From positions 1-34,295 of the forward strand of contig CALWTR010000052.1 in assembly GCA_944384525.1 (NCBI GenBank): a stretch of 34,295 bases of DNA, given 5' to 3'. Within the stretch, counting starts at the first letter, position 1. Each line of letters begins with the position of its first letter. Positions 21,967-28,723 of this stretch are shown piece after piece. The notes under the pieces are model-generated. The model saw nothing but the letters and a program-made list of their open reading frames with translations, was not told the origin of the DNA and made no database searches. This DNA comes from an uncultured Clostridia bacterium. Its GTDB lineage: Bacteria; Bacillota; Clostridia; Oscillospirales; CAG-272. Both the position numbers and the translations under genes were made by a program.

Positions 21967-21995
21967 ATAATATCATATATCTAACTAATTTACAA
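21967..21995 (-). promoter_or_regulatory. sigma-A promoter of rpsB-tsf
   Basis: On the minus strand, TTGTAA (21995-21990), a 17-bp spacer and TATTAT (21972-21967) predict a leader of about 115 bases that includes the hairpin at 21872-21926. Confidence 0.65.
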
Positions 21996-22034
21996 TACTT
22001 ATTTTTGTGTTAAAAAACTTTTTTTACAAAAAAT

Positions 22035-22316
22035 TCACATTTTGCCCTTTTCCGAGCCTTTTTTATCCGGCGGCGGGAGCATATTATCCGCTATATTCAC
22101 AAGTACAACGTCCTCGCCTATCCGCACAACTCTGTCCCAGCCTATTACGTTTTGCGACGCGCCGATCCCGAAAAATCCCTTCTCTCCGGGTATTATAAAT
22201 GCGCTTATTTTACCGTCCACACTGTCAAATTCAACGTCCGAGATGCATCCGAGCTTTCGTCCGTCCGTAACGTTAACGACTTCCTTATCTTTCATAGATG
22301 ACGCATTGAATTTCAT
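22035..22316 (-). CDS. YlmC/YmxH-type PRC-barrel sporulation-associated protein
   Basis: This 93-residue single-domain PRC-barrel protein has the signature M-K-D-K-E-V-V-N-V-T-D-G-R-K-L-G-C-I-S-D-V-E-F-D (8-31), then I-S-A-F-I-I-P-G near 37-44 and I-G-W-D-R-V-V-R-I-G-E-D-V-V-L-V near 57-72. It matches the YlmC/YmxH group, which is found mainly in spore formers. Its molecular role is unknown, perhaps an assembly or membrane-associated adaptor. The ATG has a GGAGG SD. The neighbouring rpsB operon runs in the same direction but has its own promoter. Confidence 0.9.
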   Translation of the reverse strand: MKFNASSMKDKEVVNVTDGRKLGCISDVEFDSVDGKISAFIIPGEKGFFGIGASQNVIGWDRVVRIGEDVVLVNIADNMLPPPDKKGSEKGKM

Positions 22317-22398
22317 AAAACACCTCCGGCATTCTCTTGCCGCGCGTTTCGACCGCGCGTTTACGACATAATATCTCGCCCTTATTTACAAAAAAATA

Positions 22399-22427
22399 TT
22401 GATTTCAGGAGAGCTATCGTATATAAT
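22399..22427 (+). promoter_or_regulatory. sigma-A promoter of the membrane-protein gene
   Basis: TTGATT (22399-22404), a 17-bp spacer and a perfect TATAAT (22422-22427). The leader is about 110 bases and holds GGATGCG / CGCATGC inverted sequences around 22439-22480. Confidence 0.8.
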
Positions 22428-22543
22428 AAAATACGGTTCGGATGCGAATTATATGCATTTGGATCCGCTTTTCGCATGCGCGGCTTTCCATGACGCACAG
22501 GATATAGATACCGCCGGCGTACCACTTGAAAAAAGGAGACTAC

Positions 22544-23275
22544 ATGAAGGATAATGCGCTACTGCCGAAGAGGTTCCGCCTGAAAAGCGCACTGTGCGCT
22601 ACCGTCGCGGAGCTTCTTGTTTTTATCGCCAACCTTTGTATGGGATATCAAAACTACATCTTTTACATAGGATATTTTTCCAATATGGCACTTACGACGC
22701 TGATGTGTATGATGTATGCGTTGCTGATCGCATTCAGCTCCGTGACAATGGATGGACGCAAACTCTGGACTTTCCCGCTCATCCTCGCACTGCCACAGGC
22801 TATACTGATGTTCATCGAGGCGTTTCTGATATATTATCAGTACTACACTATCTCCGACTGTGTGGCTATTTCCTTTGCCGCGGCGCTGCTTAAATATCTG
22901 ATTTACATTGTGCTTTTGTACATAGTACTGTCGATATTTTTTGCGGGGAAAGCCCAAAAATGCACGCCTGAGAGCTTTACGTCAAAGAAAATGTTCGTGA
23001 AAAAAGACCCGGTATCAATTCTCACGCTTACAGTAGCTCTGATCGTTATGGCGTACAACCTGATCAACGAGATCATAAACACATATATGTTCTACGATAA
23101 CTATTTCGGTATCTACTATCTCGAGGATTTTATTTATATCGCGTTTACCTATATTATGATAATTCTCATTGCTTTTCTGTCACTGCTTGTATTTTCTCTG
23201 GCAAAGGGCGCATGCTTTTCAAAAGTATTCGACCGCGCTCAAACATCAGACAATTCGGGCATTAAACGCCCTTAA
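22544..23275 (+). CDS. polytopic membrane protein of unknown function
   Basis: This 243-residue protein has six or seven hydrophobic segments (about 14-36, 40-63, 68-92, 95-118, 148-170, 185-230). It is rich in Tyr and Phe, and a basic loop lies between segments four and five (C-T-P-E-S-F-T-S-K-K-M-F-V-K-K-D). The family is not recognised. The loop could be cytoplasmic, with the N-terminus inside (K-R-F-R-L-K). I start at the ATG at 22544 since AAAGGAG (22532-22538) sits just before it; a TTG at 22526 lies upstream of that SD. It is followed 18 bases later by the esterase-like hydrolase, so the two are probably one operon. Confidence 0.75.
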   Translation: MKDNALLPKRFRLKSALCATVAELLVFIANLCMGYQNYIFYIGYFSNMALTTLMCMMYALLIAFSSVTMDGRKLWTFPLILALPQAILMFIEAFLIYYQYYTISDCVAISFAAALLKYLIYIVLLYIVLSIFFAGKAQKCTPESFTSKKMFVKKDPVSILTLTVALIVMAYNLINEIINTYMFYDNYFGIYYLEDFIYIAFTYIMIILIAFLSLLVFSLAKGACFSKVFDRAQTSDNSGIKRP

Positions 23276-23293
23276 TGAAAGGACATTTCAGCT

Positions 23294-24088
23294 ATGGAAA
23301 CATTTAAACTCTGGGAGAACGGCGCACCGGGCGGCGGAGAAGAGCCGCAGATAACATTTTATCCTGCAAAGGACAAGGCGGGAGACGGGTGCGTGGTCAT
23401 TTTTGCCGGCGGTGGTTATAGCTTTCGTTCCCCCCACGAGGATCAGGGGTACGCAAAATTTCTTTCCTCATCCGGGATAAATAGCTTTACAGTCTCATAC
23501 AGGGTCTTTCCCAGCACATTTCCGCTGGAACTTCTGGACGCGCGGCGCGGAGTCAGATATGTCAGAGCCAACGCGGCAAAGTTCGGTATAGACCCGTCAA
23601 AAATAGCGGTAATGGGCTCAAGTGCCGGCGGTCATCTCGCCGCCCTGGTATCCACTTACAGAGAAAGTCTTGAGCCGGAAGGTGCGGACGGGCTGGATGA
23701 AATTTCGCCATATCCCAACGCTACTATTCTCTGCTATCCGGTCATATCATCGGACAGCCATATCTGGCATGAGGGCAGCTACCGCAACCTGCTCGGCGAT
23801 AAACTGATCGGCAAAAAGGACAGCTTTTCTCCCGACCTCATAGCTGATGACAACACGCCGCCGGCATTTATATGGCATACATCTGATGACTCCTGCGTAA
23901 ATGTCATCAACTCATACAGATACGCAGAGGCGCTCCGCCGCCACGGAATACAGACAGAGATGCATATATTCCCGAGCGGTTCGCATGGGCTGGGTCTCGC
24001 CGACGAGGGCGACCATGATATTCCTTATGTCGCCAGGTGGTCCGGACTTCTTATAGAATGGCTCAGGTACATAGGGTTCATAAATTGA
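23294..24088 (+). CDS. alpha/beta hydrolase, acetyl-esterase/xylan-esterase-like
   Basis: This 264-residue cytoplasmic alpha/beta hydrolase resembles the BD-FAE and acetyl xylan esterase-like group. The oxyanion element is V-I-F-A-G-G-G-Y-S (about 35-43). The nucleophile is S110 in M-G-S-S-A-G-G-H-L-A. The acid is D198 or D199 in H-T-S-D-D-S, and the histidine is H231 in G-S-H-G-L-G. No signal peptide is seen, so it probably acts on imported acetylated sugars or small esters. It is downstream of the membrane-protein gene in the same direction and ends in a long terminator hairpin. The ATG has a GAAAGGA SD. Confidence 0.9.
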   Translation: METFKLWENGAPGGGEEPQITFYPAKDKAGDGCVVIFAGGGYSFRSPHEDQGYAKFLSSSGINSFTVSYRVFPSTFPLELLDARRGVRYVRANAAKFGIDPSKIAVMGSSAGGHLAALVSTYRESLEPEGADGLDEISPYPNATILCYPVISSDSHIWHEGSYRNLLGDKLIGKKDSFSPDLIADDNTPPAFIWHTSDDSCVNVINSYRYAEALRRHGIQTEMHIFPSGSHGLGLADEGDHDIPYVARWSGLLIEWLRYIGFIN

Positions 24089-24097
24089 TGTATAAGG

Positions 24098-24150
24098 CAA
24101 AAAAATCGCGCTCCACGCTGTTACAGCGTTGCGGAGCGCGATTGCTTTTT
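24098..24150. terminator. bidirectional terminator between the hydrolase and mnmM
   Basis: A long stem pairs AATCGCGCTCC (24104-24114) with GGAGCGCGATT (24133-24143) and an inner ACGCTG/CAGCGT, flanked by A-run and T-run. It serves both convergent transcripts. Confidence 0.9.
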
Positions 24151-24165
24151 ATCAGATATATAACA

Positions 24166-24720
24166 TCACTTTTTTTCAGCGATGAAAAAATACGGAGACG
24201 CCGGAGAATTTATTATACGGAATTCTGAAACGCAGACGGAAAACCTTGAAAGAGTCGAAAAATATTCTTTTATCGTCTCCCCCTCGAGCCTTCCCTCCTC
24301 GTGCCCTGGATATACCGCCACCAGCAGTATACCGTCCGGAGCCAGCAATTCAAGAGCGTCCTTTATTGCCGGCAAGGTGGTCTCACGCTTTGTATACAGC
24401 TCCTTTTTCCCGCTCCCCGGAAGGTAGCCAAGGTTGAACATTCCGGCATTTATACTGCATTTTACAAATTCCTTGACCCGGTGATGCGAGGCGTGTATCA
24501 AAGTATAATTTTGGGGCGCTCCATCCTCCTCGAGTCGTTTTCTTGTCACCTCAAGCGCGCGTTCCTGTATATCAAACGCATATACATGTCCGCTCTCTCC
24601 GACAGCCTTCGACAGGAACAGCGTATCGTTCCCGTTACCCATGGTAAAGTCGACGGCGATACCGCCTTCTTTGAGATGGCTCAATATAAAATACTTATGC
24701 AGCTGCAGCAGATCTATCAT
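24166..24720 (-). CDS. mnmM: class I SAM methyltransferase of YtqB/MnmM type (tRNA mnm5s2U34 pathway)
   Basis: This 184-residue methyltransferase shows V-D-F-T-M-G-N-G-N-D-T (about 23-33, SAM loop), A-F-D-I-Q (motif II), and F-N-L-G-Y-L-P-G-S-G-K near 95-105, with a late Y-F-F-I-A-E-K. The N-L-G-Y-L-P-G signature belongs to YtqB of Bacillus, now called MnmM. MnmM methylates the aminomethyl side chain of 2-thiouridine at wobble position 34 of certain tRNAs, completing mnm5s2U. The ATG at 24720 has a GGAGAT SD. It is the last gene of the HAD-GNAT-rqcH-mnmM operon. Confidence 0.9.
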   Translation of the reverse strand: MIDLLQLHKYFILSHLKEGGIAVDFTMGNGNDTLFLSKAVGESGHVYAFDIQERALEVTRKRLEEDGAPQNYTLIHASHHRVKEFVKCSINAGMFNLGYLPGSGKKELYTKRETTLPAIKDALELLAPDGILLVAVYPGHEEGRLEGETIKEYFSTLSRFSVCVSEFRIINSPASPYFFIAEKK

Positions 24721-24743
24721 ATAAATCTCCGTTTTGACAATAA

Positions 24744-26483
24744 TTATTTACTTTTTACCCGCAATATACGTTTTACATAAGCGGTACTGTTAGTCTTAAA
24801 GATAACGAATCCGGGGTTCGATCCGGCGGGCTTTTTGACATTCCTCACCTCTGTGTAATCCACCGCAACGGTATCGCCGGTAGCGGCGGAATAGTATGCC
24901 GCGGTCTCGGCTGCGGCAGTGTAATCGTCATCTGACGGCTCTTTGCCCTCAGTTACAAGAATGACGTGAGAACCCGGTACCCCCTTTACATGGAACCATA
25001 TATCGCGTTTTTCCGCCGCCTTGAATGTGACGTAATCGTTCTGCGTGTTATTTCTTCCGACAAGCAATCTGAATCCACCCGGAGTAACATATTCAAGAGG
25101 GCGGATTTTATGAGTTTTCGGCGGTATATATCCCTTCATCCTGGATGAATATCCGCAGCGGTAAAGCTCTTCACGTATCTCGGCAAGATCCGATTCTGTC
25201 TGAGCAGAGGCCAGAAATGAGGATACGCTCTCAAGATATTTCAGATCATGCTCTGCCTTTTCGCTCTGATCCGCAAGTATCTCGCGAGACTTTTTGAGTT
25301 TAGCGTACTGTTTATACATTCTCTGGGCGTTTGCGCTCGGCGACGATCTCTCGTCAAGAGGTATTATTACCTCCGGGCAGTCGTCCGAATAATAGTCGAC
25401 TGCCGAAAGCTCGGTATCCCCGCGCTTTATCCTGTATATATTTGCGGTGATCAGGTCGCCGTATTTTTTATACTCGTCAGCCCTTTCGCTGTTGAGCAAG
25501 GACTCCCGGTATATCGACAGTTTTTTCTCCGTCCTCGTTATCGCGTGCGACACTATGTTTATAAGATCGTGAGCCCTCTGGCGTATCCTCTCATTCCGGT
25601 CCTTGTCCTCAAAAAACACGTCGAACATCTCGCCGAATGTTCTGAACTTAACTGCCCTGTATCCATCCAGATAGCTGAGGAGCATATATGAATATTCCTT
25701 TGCCTTGCCCTCTCCGTCATACATGACACACGGCTCATACCGCTCTTCCGCGATCATATTCTGCCAATCGGAAAACGCCTTGAAAAAACGCTCCGGATCC
25801 ATCTCTGAAAGAGGAACGTCTATCCTGCCTGCGGCGGTATACACTATCTCATGCGCGGTCTGAGTCGCTATACCGAGATAATTTGAAGTTATAAATTTTT
25901 CACCACTGCGCCCTCCTGGGAACTCAGCATATCTGCGCATGAAAAACGCGCGGTCTACCGCCAATGGCGTCACCTTGTCCGCGCTCTGTACCGGGACCTG
26001 ATACGACATTCCCGGTATCACCTGCCTGACGGTAGAATCAGCAAAGTCTATTATCTTCATAGCGCTTATTATACGGAATTCCGCGTCTGTAAATACCAGG
26101 TTGGCATACTTCCCCATTATCTCGCAGATAAGCTTCTTTTCAGACGCAAAACCGAGCTCGTCAAAGCACTGGAAAGTCAATACGGCTATCCTGTCGAAAC
26201 CCATTTGCTCCGCGCTGACGAGTCTTGCGCCAAGCAGATGTTTTCTCATCTGCATACAAAACATCGGCGCCTGTGCAGGATTTTCCTTTGACATATCCGA
26301 AAGCTGTATACGCGGAGAATTGGGTCCCACGTTCATGATGAGCCGCTTTGTGCTTCTGCCGGCGTGTATTACAAGATCAAGTTCATCGTTCTGCGGCTCA
26401 AGCACCCTCTCCACCTTCGCGCCGGTATACCCTAGCGATATTTCAGATATCACGGCGCGCATCATGCAGGCATCAAACGCCAT
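24744..26483 (-). CDS. rqcH: ribosome quality-control factor RqcH (NFACT protein)
   Basis: RqcH binds peptidyl-tRNA-blocked 50S subunits and adds C-terminal alanine tails that mark stalled chains for degradation. The 579-residue protein has the NFACT-N start (M-A-F-D-A-C-M-M-R-A-V-I-S-E), a central coiled coil (about 280-430, E-R-I-R-Q-R-A-H-D-L through the K-S-R-E-I-L-A-D-Q-S-E-K-A-E-H-D-L-K), and the NFACT-R domain with D-Y-V-T-F-K-A-A-E-K-R-D-I-W-F-H-V-K-G-V-P-G-S-H-V-I-L near 485-511. The ATG at 26483 lies 11 bases inside the GNAT gene and has GGAGGG upstream. Operon partners are HAD, GNAT and mnmM. Confidence 0.96.
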   Translation of the reverse strand: MAFDACMMRAVISEISLGYTGAKVERVLEPQNDELDLVIHAGRSTKRLIMNVGPNSPRIQLSDMSKENPAQAPMFCMQMRKHLLGARLVSAEQMGFDRIAVLTFQCFDELGFASEKKLICEIMGKYANLVFTDAEFRIISAMKIIDFADSTVRQVIPGMSYQVPVQSADKVTPLAVDRAFFMRRYAEFPGGRSGEKFITSNYLGIATQTAHEIVYTAAGRIDVPLSEMDPERFFKAFSDWQNMIAEERYEPCVMYDGEGKAKEYSYMLLSYLDGYRAVKFRTFGEMFDVFFEDKDRNERIRQRAHDLINIVSHAITRTEKKLSIYRESLLNSERADEYKKYGDLITANIYRIKRGDTELSAVDYYSDDCPEVIIPLDERSSPSANAQRMYKQYAKLKKSREILADQSEKAEHDLKYLESVSSFLASAQTESDLAEIREELYRCGYSSRMKGYIPPKTHKIRPLEYVTPGGFRLLVGRNNTQNDYVTFKAAEKRDIWFHVKGVPGSHVILVTEGKEPSDDDYTAAAETAAYYSAATGDTVAVDYTEVRNVKKPAGSNPGFVIFKTNSTAYVKRILRVKSK

Positions 26484-27171
26484 TTTCCACAAGCCCTCCG
26501 ATATAATAATAATATTCCCCTACCGGAGAAAATCCCGCCTTTTCAGCAACGCGCCTCGACGCGGGATTGTCGAAGTCGGCGCGGTATTCCGCTGTTATGC
26601 TGTGCGAGGACAGATATGAGCAGATCGCGTTCAGCGCCGCAGAGGCATATCCGTATCCGCAGTATCCGTCCGCCGTCTCGACTCCGACCTCAAGAATCCC
26701 ACCGTTTTCTGTCGATACCGGCGAGTCCGTTACTGCCGCGGATACTATTTCTCCGTTCTCCATGCAGACAAAGCAGACATGCCCCTGTCTGTAAAATTCC
26801 TCGATATCGACGGAAGTAAGATTATCGGTTTTCACCGTGTTTTCATCGATCATAACACATTCTGCCGAGCATTCCGCATCTCTGAGCTCTCCGGGAGACA
26901 GTCTGTATATCGTCCCGGACGCCCTCATATCTTTTGCATACCCCAGAGGAAGATATCGCTCGCTTATTTTATTTTCGAGAAATGAGAGCGCCTGATCAGA
27001 CATCGGTCCGTCGCCGTACTTGTCCTCGAATTCCTTTGCTATATCCTCAGCGCCCGGGAACACAGTTATCCTTAACTCCTCGCCGAATATTCGGTCAAAA
27101 GATATCGGTATTATAGACCACCACTTATTTTGAAGGGTAAAGCTCTCGTTATCACTGTCGAGCAAGATCAT
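26473..27171 (-). CDS. GNAT-family N-acetyltransferase
   Basis: This 232-residue protein has a distinct N-terminal part (about 1-110) and a GNAT domain. The acetyl-CoA-binding segment is L-E-V-G-V-E-T-A-D-G-Y-C-G-Y-G-Y-A-S-A-A-L (about 159-179), and the late strand has N-P-A-S-R-R-V-A-E-K-A-G-F (about 205-217). This is the FR47-like/GNAT_acetyltran kind. The acceptor substrate is not known. It overlaps the HAD gene by 4 bases (ATGA) at its start and rqcH by 11 at its end, so it is translated as part of the operon. Confidence 0.88.
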   Translation of the reverse strand: MILLDSDNESFTLQNKWWSIIPISFDRIFGEELRITVFPGAEDIAKEFEDKYGDGPMSDQALSFLENKISERYLPLGYAKDMRASGTIYRLSPGELRDAECSAECVMIDENTVKTDNLTSVDIEEFYRQGHVCFVCMENGEIVSAAVTDSPVSTENGGILEVGVETADGYCGYGYASAALNAICSYLSSHSITAEYRADFDNPASRRVAEKAGFSPVGEYYYYIGGLVENGV

Positions 27172-27818
27172 TTCAACATCGCCTCCGCAAATTCCCCAAA
27201 ATCGGCGTACACCAGATCACAAACTGATCTCAGACGCGCGAAACTCTGATGTCCTCCCGCGACAAGCGCGGGGACAAACCCGGCAGAACGGGCGCACTCC
27301 GCGTCGTGATCGGTGTCGCCTATCATTATCACTCCGTCAGCGCCGTGGCGTTCAGCCCAAGATCCCGCAACAGAGTTCTTGTCGGGAGCATATATGTCTT
27401 CCCTGCCGTTCACCGAAAAGAAAAACTCAAGTATCCCGAGCGACGACAGCTGTTCCTTTAACATCCCGCTCTCAGTCGCCGATATTATGCTCTGAGGTAT
27501 ACCGAGAGAGCGTATCGCGCACAAAATATCATACACTCCACTGCGCAGCGGCGCCTGCGCTTCCCGGGAGCGATAAAGCGCCATCCACTCGTGAGCAAGA
27601 TCCGTATAAGTCTCTGAGGAGAAATCGAACCCTACGTCGCGGTAGTAGTCTATCACAGGGAAACGAAATATCTTTCTGTAATGTTCTTCGTCGCATATAA
27701 GAGGCAAATTCCGCTTTGCGAGCATTATATTGACGCTCTTGATGCAGATGCCGACATCGTCGAGTATTGTGCCGTTGAAGTCCCAGATCACATGACGGTA
27801 TTCGGATATAGCCGGCAT
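27168..27818 (-). CDS. HAD-family phosphatase-like hydrolase
   Basis: This 216-residue protein resembles phosphoglycolate-phosphatase-like HAD enzymes. Motif I is W-D-F-N-G-T-I-L-D-D near 12-21, with Asn in place of the usual second Asp; this variant is common in one HAD subgroup. A helical cap follows. Motif II is I-S-A-T near 110-113, the motif III region is A-P-D-K-N-S-V, and motif IV is M-I-G-D-T-D-H-D near 167-174. The ATG at 27818 is behind GGAGGTGATT; the longer frame to 27977 has no SD. It is the first gene of the operon and is preceded by a TTGACG-TATAAT promoter. Confidence 0.88.
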   Translation of the reverse strand: MPAISEYRHVIWDFNGTILDDVGICIKSVNIMLAKRNLPLICDEEHYRKIFRFPVIDYYRDVGFDFSSETYTDLAHEWMALYRSREAQAPLRSGVYDILCAIRSLGIPQSIISATESGMLKEQLSSLGILEFFFSVNGREDIYAPDKNSVAGSWAERHGADGVIMIGDTDHDAECARSAGFVPALVAGGHQSFARLRSVCDLVYADFGEFAEAMLK

Positions 27819-27894
27819 AGAATCACCTCCATTTAATAAAAATCGCGGCGCAGAAACGAGGAACGGAAGTCCTCTGACGCGATACAACGATATA

Positions 27895-27923
27895 ATTATA
27901 CCACCGCCGCATATCTCCGTCAA
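27895..27923 (-). promoter_or_regulatory. sigma-A promoter of the HAD-GNAT-rqcH-mnmM operon
   Basis: On the minus strand, TTGACG (27923-27918), a 17-bp spacer and a perfect TATAAT (27900-27895) give a start near 27888 and a leader of about 70 bases. Confidence 0.85.
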
Positions 27924-28022
27924 GGGCAGGCAAAACGCCATGACGTCAATACCTGACGGTAATGTATTGAGGTGCATATCTGCGGACCGCGTTCAAATAT
28001 AAACAAAAAAAGCAAAAAGGAC

Positions 28023-28051
28023 TTGCAAATCCGGCAATTATGTGCTATAAT
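28023..28051 (+). promoter_or_regulatory. sigma-A promoter of tRNA-Arg
   Basis: TTGCAA (28023-28028), a 17-bp spacer and a perfect TATAAT (28046-28051). The tRNA 5' leader would be about 80 bases and holds a CCTTTCCCGAAAGG hairpin (28080-28093). Confidence 0.85.
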
Positions 28052-28137
28052 TTTTAGGTCACAGGCAGAGCATCTCTCACCTTTCCCGAAAGGAACAGCA
28101 GATGCAGATCGGCCACATCACGAATAATACGATATAA

Positions 28138-28212
28138 GCTCTCATAGTTAAATGGATATAACAAGCCCCTCCTAAGGGCTAGTTCTGGGTTCGATTCCCG
28201 GTGGGAGTGCCA
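28138..28212 (+). tRNA. tRNA-Arg (anticodon CCT)
   Basis: The 75-nt cloverleaf has acceptor GCTCTCA (28138-28144) with TGGGAGT (28202-28208), using two G-T pairs. The anticodon stem AGCCC/GGGCT surrounds the loop CTCCTAA, giving CCT (reads AGG). The T-loop is TTCGATT. Discriminator G209 and CCA (28210-28212) are encoded. It has its own promoter and terminator. It lies at the border to the AT-rich region with the giant YD-repeat gene. Confidence 0.95.
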
Positions 28213-28214
28213 TG

Positions 28215-28248
28215 AAAAAGCCACGATCAATCGTGGCTTTTCTTTTTT
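28215..28248 (+). terminator. intrinsic terminator of tRNA-Arg
   Basis: The stem AAAAGCCACGA/TCGTGGCTTTT (28216-28226 with 28231-28241) is followed by CTTTTTT, three bases past the CCA end. Confidence 0.9.
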
Positions 28249-28320
28249 GTATATTTGTATAACTATACAAAATAACTCCATAAAACATCAAAAAAATTAT
28301 ATATTTTTGCCCTGATTACG

Positions 28321-28349
28321 TTGACAAAATATATCATTATTGTTATAAT
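28321..28349 (+). promoter_or_regulatory. consensus promoter upstream of the YD-repeat gene
   Basis: A perfect TTGACA (28321-28326), a 17-bp spacer and a perfect TATAAT (28344-28349) predict a start near 28356, about 370 bases before the large gene. Confidence 0.85.
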
Positions 28350-28468
28350 TTGTATAGATGTATGAAAAGCAGTTAACGTTTTTATTAGGAAACAGAGCAA
28401 AATAAAACATTATCATTACGCGCCAAACTCATAAAATTCAATATCAAAAATCGAAATTAAAAATCACG

Positions 28469-28512
28469 AACTCCGATACACCGCACCATTCTCAGGCTAC
28501 CGGAGTTTTTTA
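28469..28512 (+). terminator. leader terminator upstream of the YD-repeat gene
   Basis: The stem AACTCCG (28469-28475) / CGGAGTT (28501-28507), with a 25-base loop, is followed by TTTTATTTTA. It would end an RNA of about 150 bases started at 28356, either a small RNA or an attenuated leader. Confidence 0.6.
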
Positions 28513-28554
28513 TTTTATATATTACAACACCTTTTGATAACAGGAAAGGAGTCG

Positions 28555-28578
28555 ATGAAAATTACTAAATCACCCTAA
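28555..28578 (+). CDS. seven-codon ORF with strong SD (possible leader peptide)
   Basis: GGAAAGGAG (28543-28551) is followed by ATG at 28555 and reads M-K-I-T-K-S-P before TAA. The SD is better than that of the large gene 150 bp downstream. It could be a leader peptide that regulates the large gene, or the broken start of a lost gene. The short length allows no homology argument. Confidence 0.3.
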   Translation: MKITKSP

Positions 28579-28707
28579 GGTAGATCTTATATTTAAATTC
28601 ACTAAAAAAACATAGATCCATTTCCCCAACATTTTAACTCATATGATTTCATAAATCCAGTCCCCTGAATTTTCAATAAAATTTTGACCGATAAGAATTG
28701 CTTAAAA
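28579..28707 (+). other. AT-rich spacer between the mini-ORF and the YD-repeat gene
   Basis: Nothing recognisable is seen: no further promoter with good spacing, no gene, no repeat. Together with 28249-28554 it makes a leader of nearly 370 bases. Confidence 0.4.
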
Positions 28708-28723
28708 GAGAGGATCATAATGT

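Noticed and set aside
28356..28507. Cyclic-di-GMP riboswitch in the leader of the YD-repeat gene
   Set aside because: The conserved GCAAA and receptor elements of the GEMM classes are missing. Only a terminator hairpin is clear.
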